The notes under the pieces are model-generated. The model was not told where the DNA came from. It saw only the letters and a program-made list of their open reading frames with translations, and did not search any database. From CAVYXK01 sp963708245 (GTDB taxonomy: Bacteria; Pseudomonadota; Alphaproteobacteria; Acetobacterales; Acetobacteraceae), in the NCBI GenBank assembly GCA_963708245.1, contig OY970201.1:310001-374000 (forward strand): a stretch of 64,000 nt of DNA, read 5' to 3'. The translations under genes and the position numbers were made by a program. The first letter of the stretch is position 1. Each line of letters starts with the position of its first letter. Of this stretch, positions 51,802 to 60,606 are shown piece after piece.

Positions 51802-52905
51802 CTATCCCGCGAACCAGTGGAAGACGCCAAGATGCGACAGGTCGTTCCACGTTGCGAAGATAAACAAGCCGGCGATCAGCGCCAGGCCCGCCCGGAAGCC
51901 ATATGCCTGCGCGCGGGGCGGCAGCGGTCGGCCCCACACCGCCTCGCAGGCGAAGAACAGCAAGTGGCCGCCGTCGAGCACCGGGATCGGCAACAGGTTG
52001 ATCAGCCCGAGATTCACCGACAACACGGCAATGAACGAGATCAGACTGGCGGCGCCCATCGCGGCGACCTGGCCTGAAAGCTGAGCGATCCGTAGAGGCC
52101 CGCCGATCTCGCCGGCGCCTTGGCCGCGAGTGAAAATCTGAGCAACCCCGCGTGCCGTCTCAGCGGTGACCCGCCACGTCTCGGTTACCCCGGCCCAGAC
52201 CGCAGCCGGGAAGGACAAGTGCTGATAAGTAATGGCCCCGCCCTGGATACCGAGAAGGCCGATTTTCCGCCCGTCGGATTCCCGCGCACCGGTCACCACC
52301 GGCAGGGTCAGCTCCTGGTTGCCGCGGCGGATCCGCACCTGCACGGCCGTATCCGGACGATCCTCCACGATTCGCTGCAGATCCTCGAACGTGGCGATCG
52401 GCGTGCCGTTGATCGCCTCGATCCGATCCTGCGGCTGCAATCCGGCAGTCGCGGCGGCCGAGTCTGGCATGACCTGGTTCACAATCGGCAGCGTCACCGG
52501 CCGGCCGGCCACCGCGAACAGGCCGGCGAACAGCACCATGGCCAGGACGAAATTGGCGATCGGCCCGGCCGCGACGACGATCGCCCGGGACCCGACTGAC
52601 TTCTCCTGGAACGTTCGGCCGGCCATCCAGCGCGCCCGCAGCTCCGCCGGCACGTCCTCCGGGCGCTCCTGCCCATGCAGCCGGACGTAGCCCCCGAGCG
52701 GGATCCAGCCGATCTTCCAAATCGTGCCCACCCGGTCGACCCAGGTCGTCAGCGCCTGGCCGAACCCGATCGAGAAAACCTCCACATGCACACCGCGCCA
52801 GCGCGCCGCGAGGTAGTGGCCGGATTCATGGACGAAGACGAGGACGCCCAGCACGACGACGAACGCGACGACCGTGCGGACCAGTTCGGGGAGAGCGTGG
52901 AGCAA
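51802..52905 (-). CDS. rseP: Site-2 intramembrane zinc metalloprotease RseP
   Basis: A 367-residue inner-membrane protease that cleaves anti-sigma factors and signal-peptide remnants. The zinc motif is in LVFVHESGHYLAARW (HExxH) and the third ligand block is NLLPIPVLDGGHLLFFACEA. One PDZ domain lies between (VMPDSAAATAGLQPQDRIEA, GTPIATFEDL). Full length. It lies 45 bases after dxr in the conserved frr-uppS-cdsA-dxr-rseP order. bamA, its usual downstream neighbour, is missing. Confidence 0.94.
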   Translation of the reverse strand: MLHALPELVRTVVAFVVVLGVLVFVHESGHYLAARWRGVHVEVFSIGFGQALTTWVDRVGTIWKIGWIPLGGYVRLHGQERPEDVPAELRARWMAGRTFQEKSVGSRAIVVAAGPIANFVLAMVLFAGLFAVAGRPVTLPIVNQVMPDSAAATAGLQPQDRIEAINGTPIATFEDLQRIVEDRPDTAVQVRIRRGNQELTLPVVTGARESDGRKIGLLGIQGGAITYQHLSFPAAVWAGVTETWRVTAETARGVAQIFTRGQGAGEIGGPLRIAQLSGQVAAMGAASLISFIAVLSVNLGLINLLPIPVLDGGHLLFFACEAVWGRPLPPRAQAYGFRAGLALIAGLFIFATWNDLSHLGVFHWFAG

Positions 52906-52950
52906 CGCCGGACCTGTTTTTAGTTGGTAGTCGGTTGAAGCTCCAACCTA

Positions 52951-54123
52951 TCACGCCGCGAAGGCGGAAGCGATTCGTTCGGTGGCGGCTCGGCGGGCGG
53001 CGGCATCGATCGCGACCACCTGTTCCAGCGTGTCGGCCGGCGGCGCGCCCAGCACCTCGACCACCTCGGCCACCGTCGCAATAATATCGAGGAACCCGAT
53101 CCGGCGAGCGAGGAAGGCTTCGACCGCCACTTCGTTGGCCGCGCTGAGCACCGCCGGGGCCCCGGCGCCGGCCCGCAATGCCTCGCGGGCGAGGCCGAGC
53201 GCCGGGAAACGCTCCAAGTCCGGCTCGAAGAATTCCAGCTTCACCCGTGCCGCCAGATCGAGCCGGGGGGAAGCCGACTGCATTCGCCGCGGCCAAGCGA
53301 GCGTGTGGGCGATCGGGATCCGCATATCCGGCGCCCCCAGTTGCGCCAGCACACTGCCGTCCCGGTAGCACACCAGACCGTGGATGACCGATTGCGGGTG
53401 CACCAGCACGTCGATCGCGCTCTCCGGTAGGCCGAAAAGGCGGGCCGCCTCGATCACCTCCAGCCCCTTGTTCATCAAGGTGGCGGAGTCGATGCTGATC
53501 TTGGCGCCCATCGACCACACGGGGTGCTTCAGCGCCGCTTCCGGCGTCGCCGCCGCCATCTCCTCGCGCGAGGCGGTGCGGAACGGGCCGCCTGAAGCGG
53601 TCAGCACGATCCGTTCGACGGCGCCATGATTGTTCTCGGCCAGGGCCTGGAAGATGGCGTTGTGCTCGGAATCGACGGGAAGCAGCGTGGCGCCGGCGTC
53701 GCGTACCGCCCGCAGCATGACATCGCCGGCGCAGACCAGGGCCTCTTTGTTGGCAAGCGCCACGCAGGCACCGCGCCGGATGGCAGCGAGCGTAGCCGCC
53801 AACCCGGCCGCACCGGTGATCGCCGCCATGGTCCAATCGGCCGGTCTGGCCGCCGCTTCCACGACCGCGTCCCGCCCGGCCGCCGCGCTAATGCCGGTGC
53901 CGGCCAGGATCTGCTTCAGTTCTGTGTAAGCGGACGGGTCGCAGACCACAGCGTGTTCCGAGCGGAGCAGAACGGCTTGTTCCGCCAGCAAGCGGGCGTT
54001 GCGATTCGCGACTAAGGCGCGGATCTCGAACGCTTCGGGGTTACCCGCCAGCAGATCAATAGTCTGGCGACCGACGCTGCCGGTGCTGCCGAGCACGGTC
54101 ACCGAGCGGGGCGCGCTGCTCAT
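52951..54123 (-). CDS. dxr: 1-deoxy-D-xylulose-5-phosphate reductoisomerase
   Basis: A 390-residue enzyme that makes MEP from DXP with NADPH in isoprenoid synthesis. NADPH site VTVLGSTGSVGRQTIDLL; IRRGACVALANKEALVCAGD; metal/substrate motifs VDSEHNAIFQAL, GAKISIDSATLMNKGLEVIE and VLVHPQSVIHGLV. The start ATG (MSSAPRSVTV) overlaps the cdsA stop by four bases. Confidence 0.95.
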   Translation of the reverse strand: MSSAPRSVTVLGSTGSVGRQTIDLLAGNPEAFEIRALVANRNARLLAEQAVLLRSEHAVVCDPSAYTELKQILAGTGISAAAGRDAVVEAAARPADWTMAAITGAAGLAATLAAIRRGACVALANKEALVCAGDVMLRAVRDAGATLLPVDSEHNAIFQALAENNHGAVERIVLTASGGPFRTASREEMAAATPEAALKHPVWSMGAKISIDSATLMNKGLEVIEAARLFGLPESAIDVLVHPQSVIHGLVCYRDGSVLAQLGAPDMRIPIAHTLAWPRRMQSASPRLDLAARVKLEFFEPDLERFPALGLAREALRAGAGAPAVLSAANEVAVEAFLARRIGFLDIIATVAEVVEVLGAPPADTLEQVVAIDAAARRAATERIASAFAA

Positions 54124-54815
54124 CCCCACAGGACTACCCCACGAGCGGGGAGTTGCGCCAGCAGCCATGCCACGGGCAGCACCGCCAACATGGCGTCGAG
54201 CCGGTCCAGGGCACCGCCGTGGCCGGGAATAAGGTGGCCGGAATCCTTCACTCCGAAGCGGCGCTTGGCGAGGCTTTCCAGAAGATCGCCGGCCTGCCCG
54301 ACGATCGAGAGAAACGCAGCGATGGCCGCGGCGCTGAGGAGCCCTCTGACTGGCCCTTGCAGGCCCGCGACAAGTACGCCTGCGGCGACCGCTCCGAGCA
54401 ATCCGCCGGCGGCACCAGACCACGTCTTACCCGGCGAGATGTGCGGCGCCAGGCGGGGGCCCCCCATCGCGCGGCCGGCGACGTATGCGCCGATATCCGT
54501 CGCCCATACCAGGAGCACCACGAACATCACATTCCCCAGCCCTGTGGCCGGATCGGCACGCAGCGACACCAGGGCCGACGCGGCGAGCGCAATCCAGACC
54601 AGGCCTGCAACCAACAGGGCCAGGCTGCCGCCGCGCTGGCAGAGCGCCGCCCATTCCCACCAGAGGGCGACGGTCACTGCACCGATGACAAGATCGAAGA
54701 TGACGCCGCCGTGCCAGATGACGGCCAGCGCGGCGACCGCGAGCACCAGTGCCGAGGCGATCCGCTTGCGCAAGTCCGCCCAGCGCCGGGGCTTGGCCTC
54801 ACACTGGGCGGGCAC
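54120..54815 (-). CDS. cdsA: Phosphatidate cytidylyltransferase
   Basis: A protein of about 231 residues, membrane-embedded, that makes CDP-diacylglycerol. Signature: SLAKRRFGVKDSGHLIPGHG followed by GALDRLDAMLAVLP, with several hydrophobic segments before it (LVLAVAALAVIWHGGVIFDL, VMFVVLLVWATDIGAYVAG). The start is uncertain: the GTG at 54815 overlaps uppS by 17 bases, and a TTG about 14 codons later is possible. Confidence 0.9.
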   Translation of the reverse strand: MPAQCEAKPRRWADLRKRIASALVLAVAALAVIWHGGVIFDLVIGAVTVALWWEWAALCQRGGSLALLVAGLVWIALAASALVSLRADPATGLGNVMFVVLLVWATDIGAYVAGRAMGGPRLAPHISPGKTWSGAAGGLLGAVAAGVLVAGLQGPVRGLLSAAAIAAFLSIVGQAGDLLESLAKRRFGVKDSGHLIPGHGGALDRLDAMLAVLPVAWLLAQLPARGVVLWG

Positions 54816-55524
54816 CGAAGCGCCGATCCCGGCGGGCGAATTCGGCCAATGCGGCGGCGAAATGCTCGGGGCCGAAATCCGGCCACAGGACATCGAGGAA
54901 CACGAGTTCAGCATAGGCCGCCTGCCAGAGCAGGAAATTCGACAGCCGCTGCTCACCGGATGTGCGGATGATGAGGTCGGGGTCCGGGATGCCAGCGGTC
55001 GCGAGATGGCTGGCGATCGCGTCTTCATCCACCGTGTCGGGATCAATCCGGCCGTCGCGGGCAGCCTGCGCCAGCGCGCGGGCAGCGGCGGCGATCTCGG
55101 CCCTCGCGCCGTAGGACAACGCGACGGTCAGATTAAGGCGGGTGTTGGCGCGGGTGGTGGCCTCGGCGTCGGCGAGGCTGGCCTGGATGTCGGCGGGAAA
55201 CCGGCCGCGGTCCCCGATGACGCGCAGCCGGATGCCGTTGGCCGCGAATCCCGCCAACTCAAACTCAACGGTGCGGCGCAGCAGGCCTGTGAGGTCGGAG
55301 ACCTCGGCGGCCGGACGGCGCCAGTTCTCGCTGCTGAAGGCGAAGAGCGTAAGCCACGCAACCCCCTCCCGAATAGCGGCCTCGATTGCGCGGCGCACCG
55401 CCTTTCCGCCTTCGCGGTGGCCCACGGCCCGAGGCAGATGGTGTGCGGCGGCCCAGCGGCCGTTGCCGTCCATAATGATGGCGACGTGCGTAGGAGGCTG
55501 TCGGGAGGAGTCTGCTCGGGTCAA
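54799..55524 (-). CDS. uppS: Isoprenyl (undecaprenyl) diphosphate synthase
   Basis: A 241-residue cis-prenyltransferase that makes the lipid carrier for cell-wall synthesis. Seen: HVAIIMDGNGRWAAAHHLPR with catalytic Asp, TLFAFSSENWRRP, and DLIIRTSGEQRLSNFLLWQA. The likely start is a TTG at 55524; no ATG is available close by. The longer frame upstream reads through a REP-like repeat and is not plausible protein. Confidence 0.9.
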   Translation of the reverse strand: MTRADSSRQPPTHVAIIMDGNGRWAAAHHLPRAVGHREGGKAVRRAIEAAIREGVAWLTLFAFSSENWRRPAAEVSDLTGLLRRTVEFELAGFAANGIRLRVIGDRGRFPADIQASLADAEATTRANTRLNLTVALSYGARAEIAAAARALAQAARDGRIDPDTVDEDAIASHLATAGIPDPDLIIRTSGEQRLSNFLLWQAAYAELVFLDVLWPDFGPEHFAAALAEFARRDRRFGARPV

Positions 55525-55550
55525 GGAAGCGCCATTACAGTTACAGTTCA

Positions 55551-55665
55551 CCTCTCCCGCGCTGCGGGAGAGGTCGGTTCGCGAAGCGGACCGGGTGAGG
55601 GTGCAACAAACCGCGGAGCCCTCACCCGCCACGCTTCGCGCGCCAACCTCCCGGCAGAGAGGGGA
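55551..55665. repeat. REP-like repeats, copy 3 plus an inverted partner
   Basis: CCTCTCCCGC / GCGGGAGAGG with loop GCT starts the unit; the second dyad GGTTCGCGAAGCGGACC differs from the other copies. An inverted half-copy (CCCTCACCCGCC ... GGCAGAGAGGGG) follows to 55665. Together they form a BIME-like pair between frr and uppS. Confidence 0.75.
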
Positions 55666-55676
55666 CGTGTTGGCGG

Positions 55677-56243
55677 TCAGACCTGACGGATGTCCTTCTC
55701 CTTCTCCGCCAGCATATCGTCGACTTTCTTGATGTATTGATCCGTCAGCTTCTGCACATCAGTGTGCCAGTCCTTGCTGACGTCTTCGCCGATCTGATGC
55801 TTTTTCTCGAACGTCTTGATCTGTTCCATCCCATCCCGGCGGACCCCGCGCACAGCGACCCGCCCGCCCTCGGCATACTTATGTGCCGCTTTCACCAGCT
55901 CGTTGCGCCGCTCCTGCGTGAGCTGAGGGATCGGCACGCGAACAAGCTGCCCGTCGGACGCGGGATTGAGTCCCAGGCCGGCATCGCGGATCGCCTTCTC
56001 CACCGCACCGACCAGCGAACGGTCCCAGACCTGCACCGTCAGCATGCGAGCCTCCGGCACCCCCACGGTCCCCACCTGATTGAGCGGGACCTCGCTGCCA
56101 TACGCATGCACCCGCACCGGTTCGAGCAGCGCCGGGCTCGCGCGCCCAGTGCGCAGCCCGGCAAACTCACGCCGCAACGTCTCCAGCGCGCCATCCATGC
56201 GGCGGGAGAGGTCCTGTTTCAGCGCATTGAGATCGGCCGCCAT
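55677..56243 (-). CDS. frr: Ribosome recycling factor
   Basis: A 188-residue protein that splits post-termination ribosomes with EF-G. Seen: MDGALETLRREFAGLRTGRA, PLNQVGTVGVPEARMLTVQV, LVRVPIPQLTQERRNELVKA and the C-terminal helix DVQKLTDQYIKKVDDMLAEK. Full length; 26 bases after pyrH. REP-like repeats separate it from uppS. Confidence 0.95.
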   Translation of the reverse strand: MAADLNALKQDLSRRMDGALETLRREFAGLRTGRASPALLEPVRVHAYGSEVPLNQVGTVGVPEARMLTVQVWDRSLVGAVEKAIRDAGLGLNPASDGQLVRVPIPQLTQERRNELVKAAHKYAEGGRVAVRGVRRDGMEQIKTFEKKHQIGEDVSKDWHTDVQKLTDQYIKKVDDMLAEKEKDIRQV

Positions 56244-56269
56244 AGCGGGTGCCTCCCTGTTCTTCGTTT

Positions 56270-56995
56270 CTAGCTGGGTTCGACGATCCGGGTGAACCGG
56301 CCTTCGCCGCGAACCACAGCGGCGAACGCGCCGGGGGCATGAATGTTGAAGACGACGATCGGCAGCCGGTTCTCGCGCGCGAGGCTGATCGCCGCCGCGT
56401 CCATCACCTTGAGCTGGCCGGCCAGCACGTCCTGGTAGGAGAGCTGATCGTAGCGCTCGGCGCGGGGGTCGAGACGCGGGTCGGCGCTGTAAACCCCATC
56501 GACCTGAGTACCCTTGAACAGGGCATCGGAGCCCATTTCCGCGGCACGCAGCGCGGCTGCGGTATCAGTAGTGAAGAACGGGTTGCCGGTGCCGGCGGCG
56601 AAGATCACCACGCGGCCCTTCTCCATGTGGCGCTCGGCGCGGCGGCGGATATAGGGCTCGCAGACGCTGGACATGGGGATGGCGGACTGAACGCGGGTCG
56701 CCACGCCGAGTTGCTCGAGCGCGCTCTGCATCGCGAGCGCGTTCATGACGGTGGCGAGCATACCGATGTAGTCGGCCTGCGCGCGCTCCATCCCGGCGGC
56801 CGCGGCGGAGACGCCGCGGAAGATGTTGCCGCCCCCGATCACGATGCAGGTCTGCACGCCCATGGCGGCGACGGCGCCGATATCGGCGGCGATGGCTTTC
56901 ACCTTCTCTGTGTCGAGGCCGTATTCGCGGCGCGCCATCAGCGCCTCGCCGGAGAGCTTCAGCAGGACGCGCTTGTAGACCGGGTGTTCGGGCAT
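56270..56995 (-). CDS. pyrH: Uridylate kinase
   Basis: A 241-residue UMP kinase of the amino-acid kinase fold. Seen: RVLLKLSGEALMARREYGLD, TCIVIGGGNIFRGVSAAAAG, DYIGMLATVMNALAMQSALE, VVIFAAGTGNPFFTTDTAAA and IVVFNIHAPGAFAAVVRGE. First gene of the run; the usual upstream rpsB-tsf pair is replaced by a toxin-antitoxin-like pair on the other strand. Confidence 0.95.
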   Translation of the reverse strand: MPEHPVYKRVLLKLSGEALMARREYGLDTEKVKAIAADIGAVAAMGVQTCIVIGGGNIFRGVSAAAAGMERAQADYIGMLATVMNALAMQSALEQLGVATRVQSAIPMSSVCEPYIRRRAERHMEKGRVVIFAAGTGNPFFTTDTAAALRAAEMGSDALFKGTQVDGVYSADPRLDPRAERYDQLSYQDVLAGQLKVMDAAAISLARENRLPIVVFNIHAPGAFAAVVRGEGRFTRIVEPS

Positions 56996-57126
56996 GCTGA
57001 CGAGTCTCGGCGAGGGTTGCCGGCGAAGGTAGTGGGCTGTGGGGGGAAAGGCCAGTGTGGGGGGGCCGGGGACTTGGTCGCGGACGTTAACGCGATATCA
57101 GTGACGGCCCGCCAGAGAGATCGCCA

Positions 57127-57487
57127 ATGGCCCCCAAGAAGAAGACCTTGGCCGGCACGTGGCGAGGCCCCAAGTCCGAGACTTACACGCGGATCACCTG
57201 GAATCCACGCAACCGGGCCAAGCATGAAGCAGAGTATCCGGAGCGCCCGAAATTCACCGCCGCCGAGCTGGCGGACTGGACGCGGATTTATAAGCGGGGT
57301 GGATGTCGAGCACCGCAGGCGCGGGAGGAGCAGCTTTCAGGCTCTTGTCGGCCGCCTGGTGATCGGCCGGGATCATGTGACCCGCACGGCCGTATATTTC
57401 GTGGCATATACCAAAGATCATGGCATCATCGAAGTCATCAGCATCCGGTTCGCAGACAGTCATGAACGCGCAATCTTCTTCCGCTAA
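57127..57487 (+). pseudogene. BrnT-like toxin gene with a frameshift
   Basis: The first frame (MAPKKKTLAGTWRG ... RITWNPRNRAKHEAEYPERP, FTAAELADWTRIYKRG) ends in nonsense. One frame over, from about base 57295, the sequence reads VDVEHRRRGRSSFQALVGRL and DHVTRTAVYFVAYTKDHGII EV-type strands, ending SHERAIFFR. Joined, they give about 119 residues with a BrnT-like pattern (WxPxxRAKHE; late strands with I.I.S.R). The downstream gene overlaps its end, as in brnTA pairs. Family assignment is tentative. Confidence 0.45.
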
Positions 57488-57743
57488 GCCGTTGATCCGT
57501 CGCTCACCGGCCAAGCCAGACTCGCGGCGGAAGCCGCCGGCCCCTGGTGCACCGGAGGCCACGCTGGACCGCGACGCCCTGGAGGCGCTTGCCTGGATCG
57601 AGAGCGGCATGCCGGACAGCCGGGTGGGCTATGGCCCCGATGCTCCGGAGCTGACGGAGGCCGAACGCCAGCAGTTTGTGCCGGCGTCATATGTTCGCGT
57701 TTCCGCTGGCCCCATCCGCCGGCGCACGAAATCGGGGAACTAA
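57462..57743 (+). CDS. BrnA-like antitoxin candidate
   Basis: A 93-residue protein overlapping the upstream toxin-like frame by 26 bases. The C-terminal half has ALEALAWIESGMPDSRVGYG and DAPELTEAERQQFVPASYV, the latter resembling the DNPEWTxEDFxRARPA block of BrnA antitoxins. The N-terminus is basic and Pro-rich. No clear DNA-binding domain can be named. Because the toxin frame is broken, it may be kept by chance or may neutralise a relative elsewhere. Confidence 0.45.
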   Translation: MNAQSSSAKPLIRRSPAKPDSRRKPPAPGAPEATLDRDALEALAWIESGMPDSRVGYGPDAPELTEAERQQFVPASYVRVSAGPIRRRTKSGN

Positions 57744-57766
57744 CTGGAAGCGCCGAGTTCCGTCCA

Positions 57767-57825
57767 CCTCTCCCGTCCTGCGGGAGAGGTCGCCGCGCGG
57801 TAGCGCGGCGGGTGAGGGTGCCGGG
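57767..57825. repeat. REP-like palindromic repeat, copy 4
   Basis: CCTCTCCCG(T) / (G)CGGGAGAGG, the second dyad GTCGCCGCGCGGTAGCGCGG and the tail GGGTGAGGGTGCCGGG. It lies 23 bases after the BrnA-like gene. Confidence 0.83.
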
Positions 57826-58024
57826 CCTGGGCTGCCTTCTGCTGCCGATCCTCTAGGCCTTACTGGCCATCTACGGGGCCAGCGGTTGAGCATCGACACA
57901 AGTCGCGTGGTCATGGCATCAGCGCATCCATCTTGGAGCCAAGCACGAACCCGCTTCGCGGGATTGGTGCTGCGGGTGAGTTTTACGCGGCACCCGAACC
58001 ATTGACCGATGAAGCAAGTAAGGT

Positions 58025-58070
58025 TGGGGCGCTGCCCCAAACCCCGCCAGGGGCCGAGCCCCTGGACCTC
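58025..58070. repeat. GC-rich dispersed repeat, second unit
   Basis: GGGGCGCTGCCCCAAACCCC followed by GCCAGGGGCCGAGCCCCTGG is a palindromic unit related to bases 41931-41976. It borders the presumed left end of the IS91-family element. Confidence 0.4.
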
Positions 58071-58159
58071 AATACTTATGCGCGTTTTCGATGAAGTCTT
58101 GAGCGCGGCGTAGTTGCCTCTCGAGCATGGAGTTCCCTTCATCATGAGAGGAACTTCCG

Positions 58160-59065
58160 ATGCCTGTTCCAACTATCGACCGCCCCGTCAGTGCGCTGCG
58201 GCAGCGCATGATGGAAGACATGGCGATGCGCGGCCTGCGATCAGATACGCAGCACGAGTATATTCGTGTTGTACGCAGCTTCGCGGCCTTCCTCGGTCAG
58301 CCGCCCGATACGGCAACGGCTGAGGATATTCGCCGGTTTCAGGTGCACCAGCGCGAGAGCGGGGTACAACCGCCCACCATCAACTGCTCCGTCTCAGCGC
58401 TGCGCTTCTTCTTCACCGTAACGCTCGACCGGCCGGATCTGTCGCGGCGCCTGGTCCTCGCGCGCTATCCGCGCAAACTGCCAGCGGTGCTCAGCGTCGA
58501 GGAAGTCGGCCGGCTGCTCGAGGCGGCACCGGGCATCAAGTACAAGGCCATACTTGGCACCGCCTCTGGCGCGGGCCTGCGCGTTTCGGAAGTGGCCAGC
58601 CTCAAGGTCGATGATATCAACAGCACGCGCATGCTGATCCGGGTCGAACAGGGCAAGGGACGCAAGGACCGCAATGCCATGCTGTCACCCCAGCTGCTCG
58701 CGCTGTTGCGGCTGTGGTGGAAGGAAGGCAAGCGGCGCAGCGTCATGCTAGCTCATGGCTGGCTGTTCCCCGGACGCAGTGCCACCGATCCGATCTCAAC
58801 CCGGCAGATCAACCGCGCAATCCATGAGGCAGCGGAAGCCGCCGAGATCAGGAAGCGGGTGTCGCCCCATACGCTGCGCCACAGCTTCGCCACCCATCTG
58901 CTGGAGCAGGATGTCGATATCCGTGTGATCCAGGTCCTGCTGGGGCACAGCAAGCTTGATACGACCGCGCTCTATGCGCGCGTTGCCACCAAGACGATCC
59001 GTTCGGTGACCAGTCCTCTGGAGCGTTTGGCGTCGTTGATGCAGGGCGAGGATCCCGGCGGCTGA
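58160..59065 (+). CDS. IS91-associated tyrosine recombinase/integrase
   Basis: A 301-residue recombinase. The SAM-like N-terminal domain is YIRVVRSFAAFLGQPPDTAT. The catalytic domain shows Arg in SGAGLRVSEVASLKVDDI, HxxR in SPHTLRHSFATHLLEQ and the His/Tyr pair in VLLGHSKLDTTALYARV. It overlaps no other gene but is six bases from the transposase. In IS91-type elements its role is not settled; it may resolve or integrate circular intermediates. Confidence 0.92.
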   Translation: MPVPTIDRPVSALRQRMMEDMAMRGLRSDTQHEYIRVVRSFAAFLGQPPDTATAEDIRRFQVHQRESGVQPPTINCSVSALRFFFTVTLDRPDLSRRLVLARYPRKLPAVLSVEEVGRLLEAAPGIKYKAILGTASGAGLRVSEVASLKVDDINSTRMLIRVEQGKGRKDRNAMLSPQLLALLRLWWKEGKRRSVMLAHGWLFPGRSATDPISTRQINRAIHEAAEAAEIRKRVSPHTLRHSFATHLLEQDVDIRVIQVLLGHSKLDTTALYARVATKTIRSVTSPLERLASLMQGEDPGG

Positions 59066-59071
59066 CGCGGC

Positions 59072-60265
59072 TTGCGCACCTCGATCGAGGTCGCCAATAT
59101 CTTCCGCGCTGAAGGTGCCAGCTATCGTGCCGCCCAGGCCGGTCACCTGAACCTGACCCAGCTCAAGGTCATGTCGGCGATTGAGAACTGCCGCACGGCA
59201 GCACTCGGCGGTCACGTCGATGCCTGCGAGGACTGCGGGCATCAGCGCATTGCCTACAATAGCTGCCGCAACCGGCACTGCCCCAAGTGCCAGGGCGCCG
59301 CCGCGCGCACCTGGTTGGCCGAGCGCGAAGCCGACCTGCTGCCGGTCGGCTATTTCCATGTCGTCTTCACGCTGCCCACCGAGGTGGCGGACATCGCCGG
59401 GCAGAACAAGGCGATCGTCTACGATCTGCTGTTCCGCGCAGCGTCGGAGACGATGATGACGATCGCGGCCGACACGAAGCACCTCGGCGCCCGCATCGGC
59501 ATCACCGCCGTGCTCCACACCTGGGGATCGGCGATGACGCACCATCCCCATATCCACATGATCGTGCCAGGCGGCGGCATCTCGCTCGATGGGCAGCGCT
59601 GGATATCTTCGCGTCCGGCCTTCCTGCTGCCGGTGCGGGTGCTGGGCGCGCTCTTCCGCCGCCGGTTCCTCACCCGGCTGATCGAACTCCATGAGGCGGG
59701 ACGACTTACCTTCTTCGGCACCCAGGCCGGTCTCGCTGACCGCCGCCTTTTTCTGCGTCATCTCGCTCCGATCAGGAAGAAGCGCTTCGTGGTCTATGCC
59801 AAGCCGCCGTTCTCCGGCCCCGAGGCTGTGCTCACCTATCTCTCGCGCTATACCCACCGGGTCGCCATCTCCAACCGGCGCCTGATTGCGTTCGACGAGA
59901 CTGGCGTCACCTTCCGCTACAAGGACTACCGCCGCGATGGTCCCGAGCGACAGCGCGTCATGACGCTCACGCCGCACGAGTTCATCCGCCGCTTCCTGCT
60001 CCATGTCCTGCCACATGGCTTCCACCGCATCCGCCATTACGGCTTGCTCGCCAGTTCCGCACGCAAGGCCAGTATTGCGCGTGCCCGCGAACTGCTTGCC
60101 GTGGCACCGCCGCCGGAGCCTGTCGAAGGGCCAGAACCACTCGATTGGCTGCCACCCTGTCCCTGCTGTGGCGGACGCATGACCATCATCGAGACCTTCG
60201 GGCGATGGAGGCAACCCCGCGCGCCACCTCACGCGCCCGCATCAACCGGGAGCACCCCGTCGTGA
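59072..60265 (+). CDS. IS91-family HUH transposase (Y2-type)
   Basis: A 397-residue rolling-circle transposase. The N-terminal zinc region is DACEDCGHQRIAYNSCRNRH followed by CPKC. The HUH metal motif is MTHHPHIHMIVPGGG, and the tyrosine nucleophile region is VLTYLSRYTHRVAISN. A C-terminal CPCCGG adds a second zinc site. The start is a TTG. It appears intact. Confidence 0.93.
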   Translation: MRTSIEVANIFRAEGASYRAAQAGHLNLTQLKVMSAIENCRTAALGGHVDACEDCGHQRIAYNSCRNRHCPKCQGAAARTWLAEREADLLPVGYFHVVFTLPTEVADIAGQNKAIVYDLLFRAASETMMTIAADTKHLGARIGITAVLHTWGSAMTHHPHIHMIVPGGGISLDGQRWISSRPAFLLPVRVLGALFRRRFLTRLIELHEAGRLTFFGTQAGLADRRLFLRHLAPIRKKRFVVYAKPPFSGPEAVLTYLSRYTHRVAISNRRLIAFDETGVTFRYKDYRRDGPERQRVMTLTPHEFIRRFLLHVLPHGFHRIRHYGLLASSARKASIARARELLAVAPPPEPVEGPEPLDWLPPCPCCGGRMTIIETFGRWRQPRAPPHAPASTGSTPS

Positions 60266-60606
60266 CCCGGCACGGCTTGCGCTCACCTCACGCCGCAACA
60301 CCACCGTTACGACGAATGCCACCAGGCACGCCCTTCGCCAAGATCAGCGCCACACGACTGAATATCAGCCGTGGCCGGTTCCCGATCCACGCTCCGCCTG
60401 GCAAAAAATCTCACTCACCAACTCCCCGCCAACGCCAGCGCCGAGCCGGTCGCGCAATCACCTCAACCGAGCAAAACTCAAAATCCCCATAGACCGTCGC
60501 CGCAGCCCCGCGGGTTCGTGCATGGGCGGTTTTCGTACGCCGGCCCCATGCCCAGACGCGCGACCGGCGATGGCCGGCGTCCGAAAACCTTCACCAAATC
60601 GGAACC

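Larger units (their letters stand above)
58076..60560 (+). mobile_element. IS91-family rolling-circle element with accessory tyrosine recombinase (ends approximate)
   Basis: A tyrosine recombinase gene and an HUH transposase gene lie in tandem, six bases apart, as in many alphaproteobacterial IS91 elements. IS91 elements have no inverted repeats and make no target duplication, so the ends are hard to place. The left end may be near TATGCGCGTTTTCGATGAAG (58077). The right end may be in the GC-rich stretch after 60480 containing GGGCGGTTTTCGTACGCCGG. Confidence 0.75.

Noticed and set aside
54190..55686. 498-codon open frame on the plus strand
   Set aside because: It is antisense to cdsA and uppS and runs through REP repeats; low-complexity Ala/Arg/Pro composition.
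56249..57487. 412-codon plus-strand frame
   Set aside because: Most of it is antisense to pyrH. Only its last 60 codons are believable, as the shifted 3' part of the BrnT-like gene.
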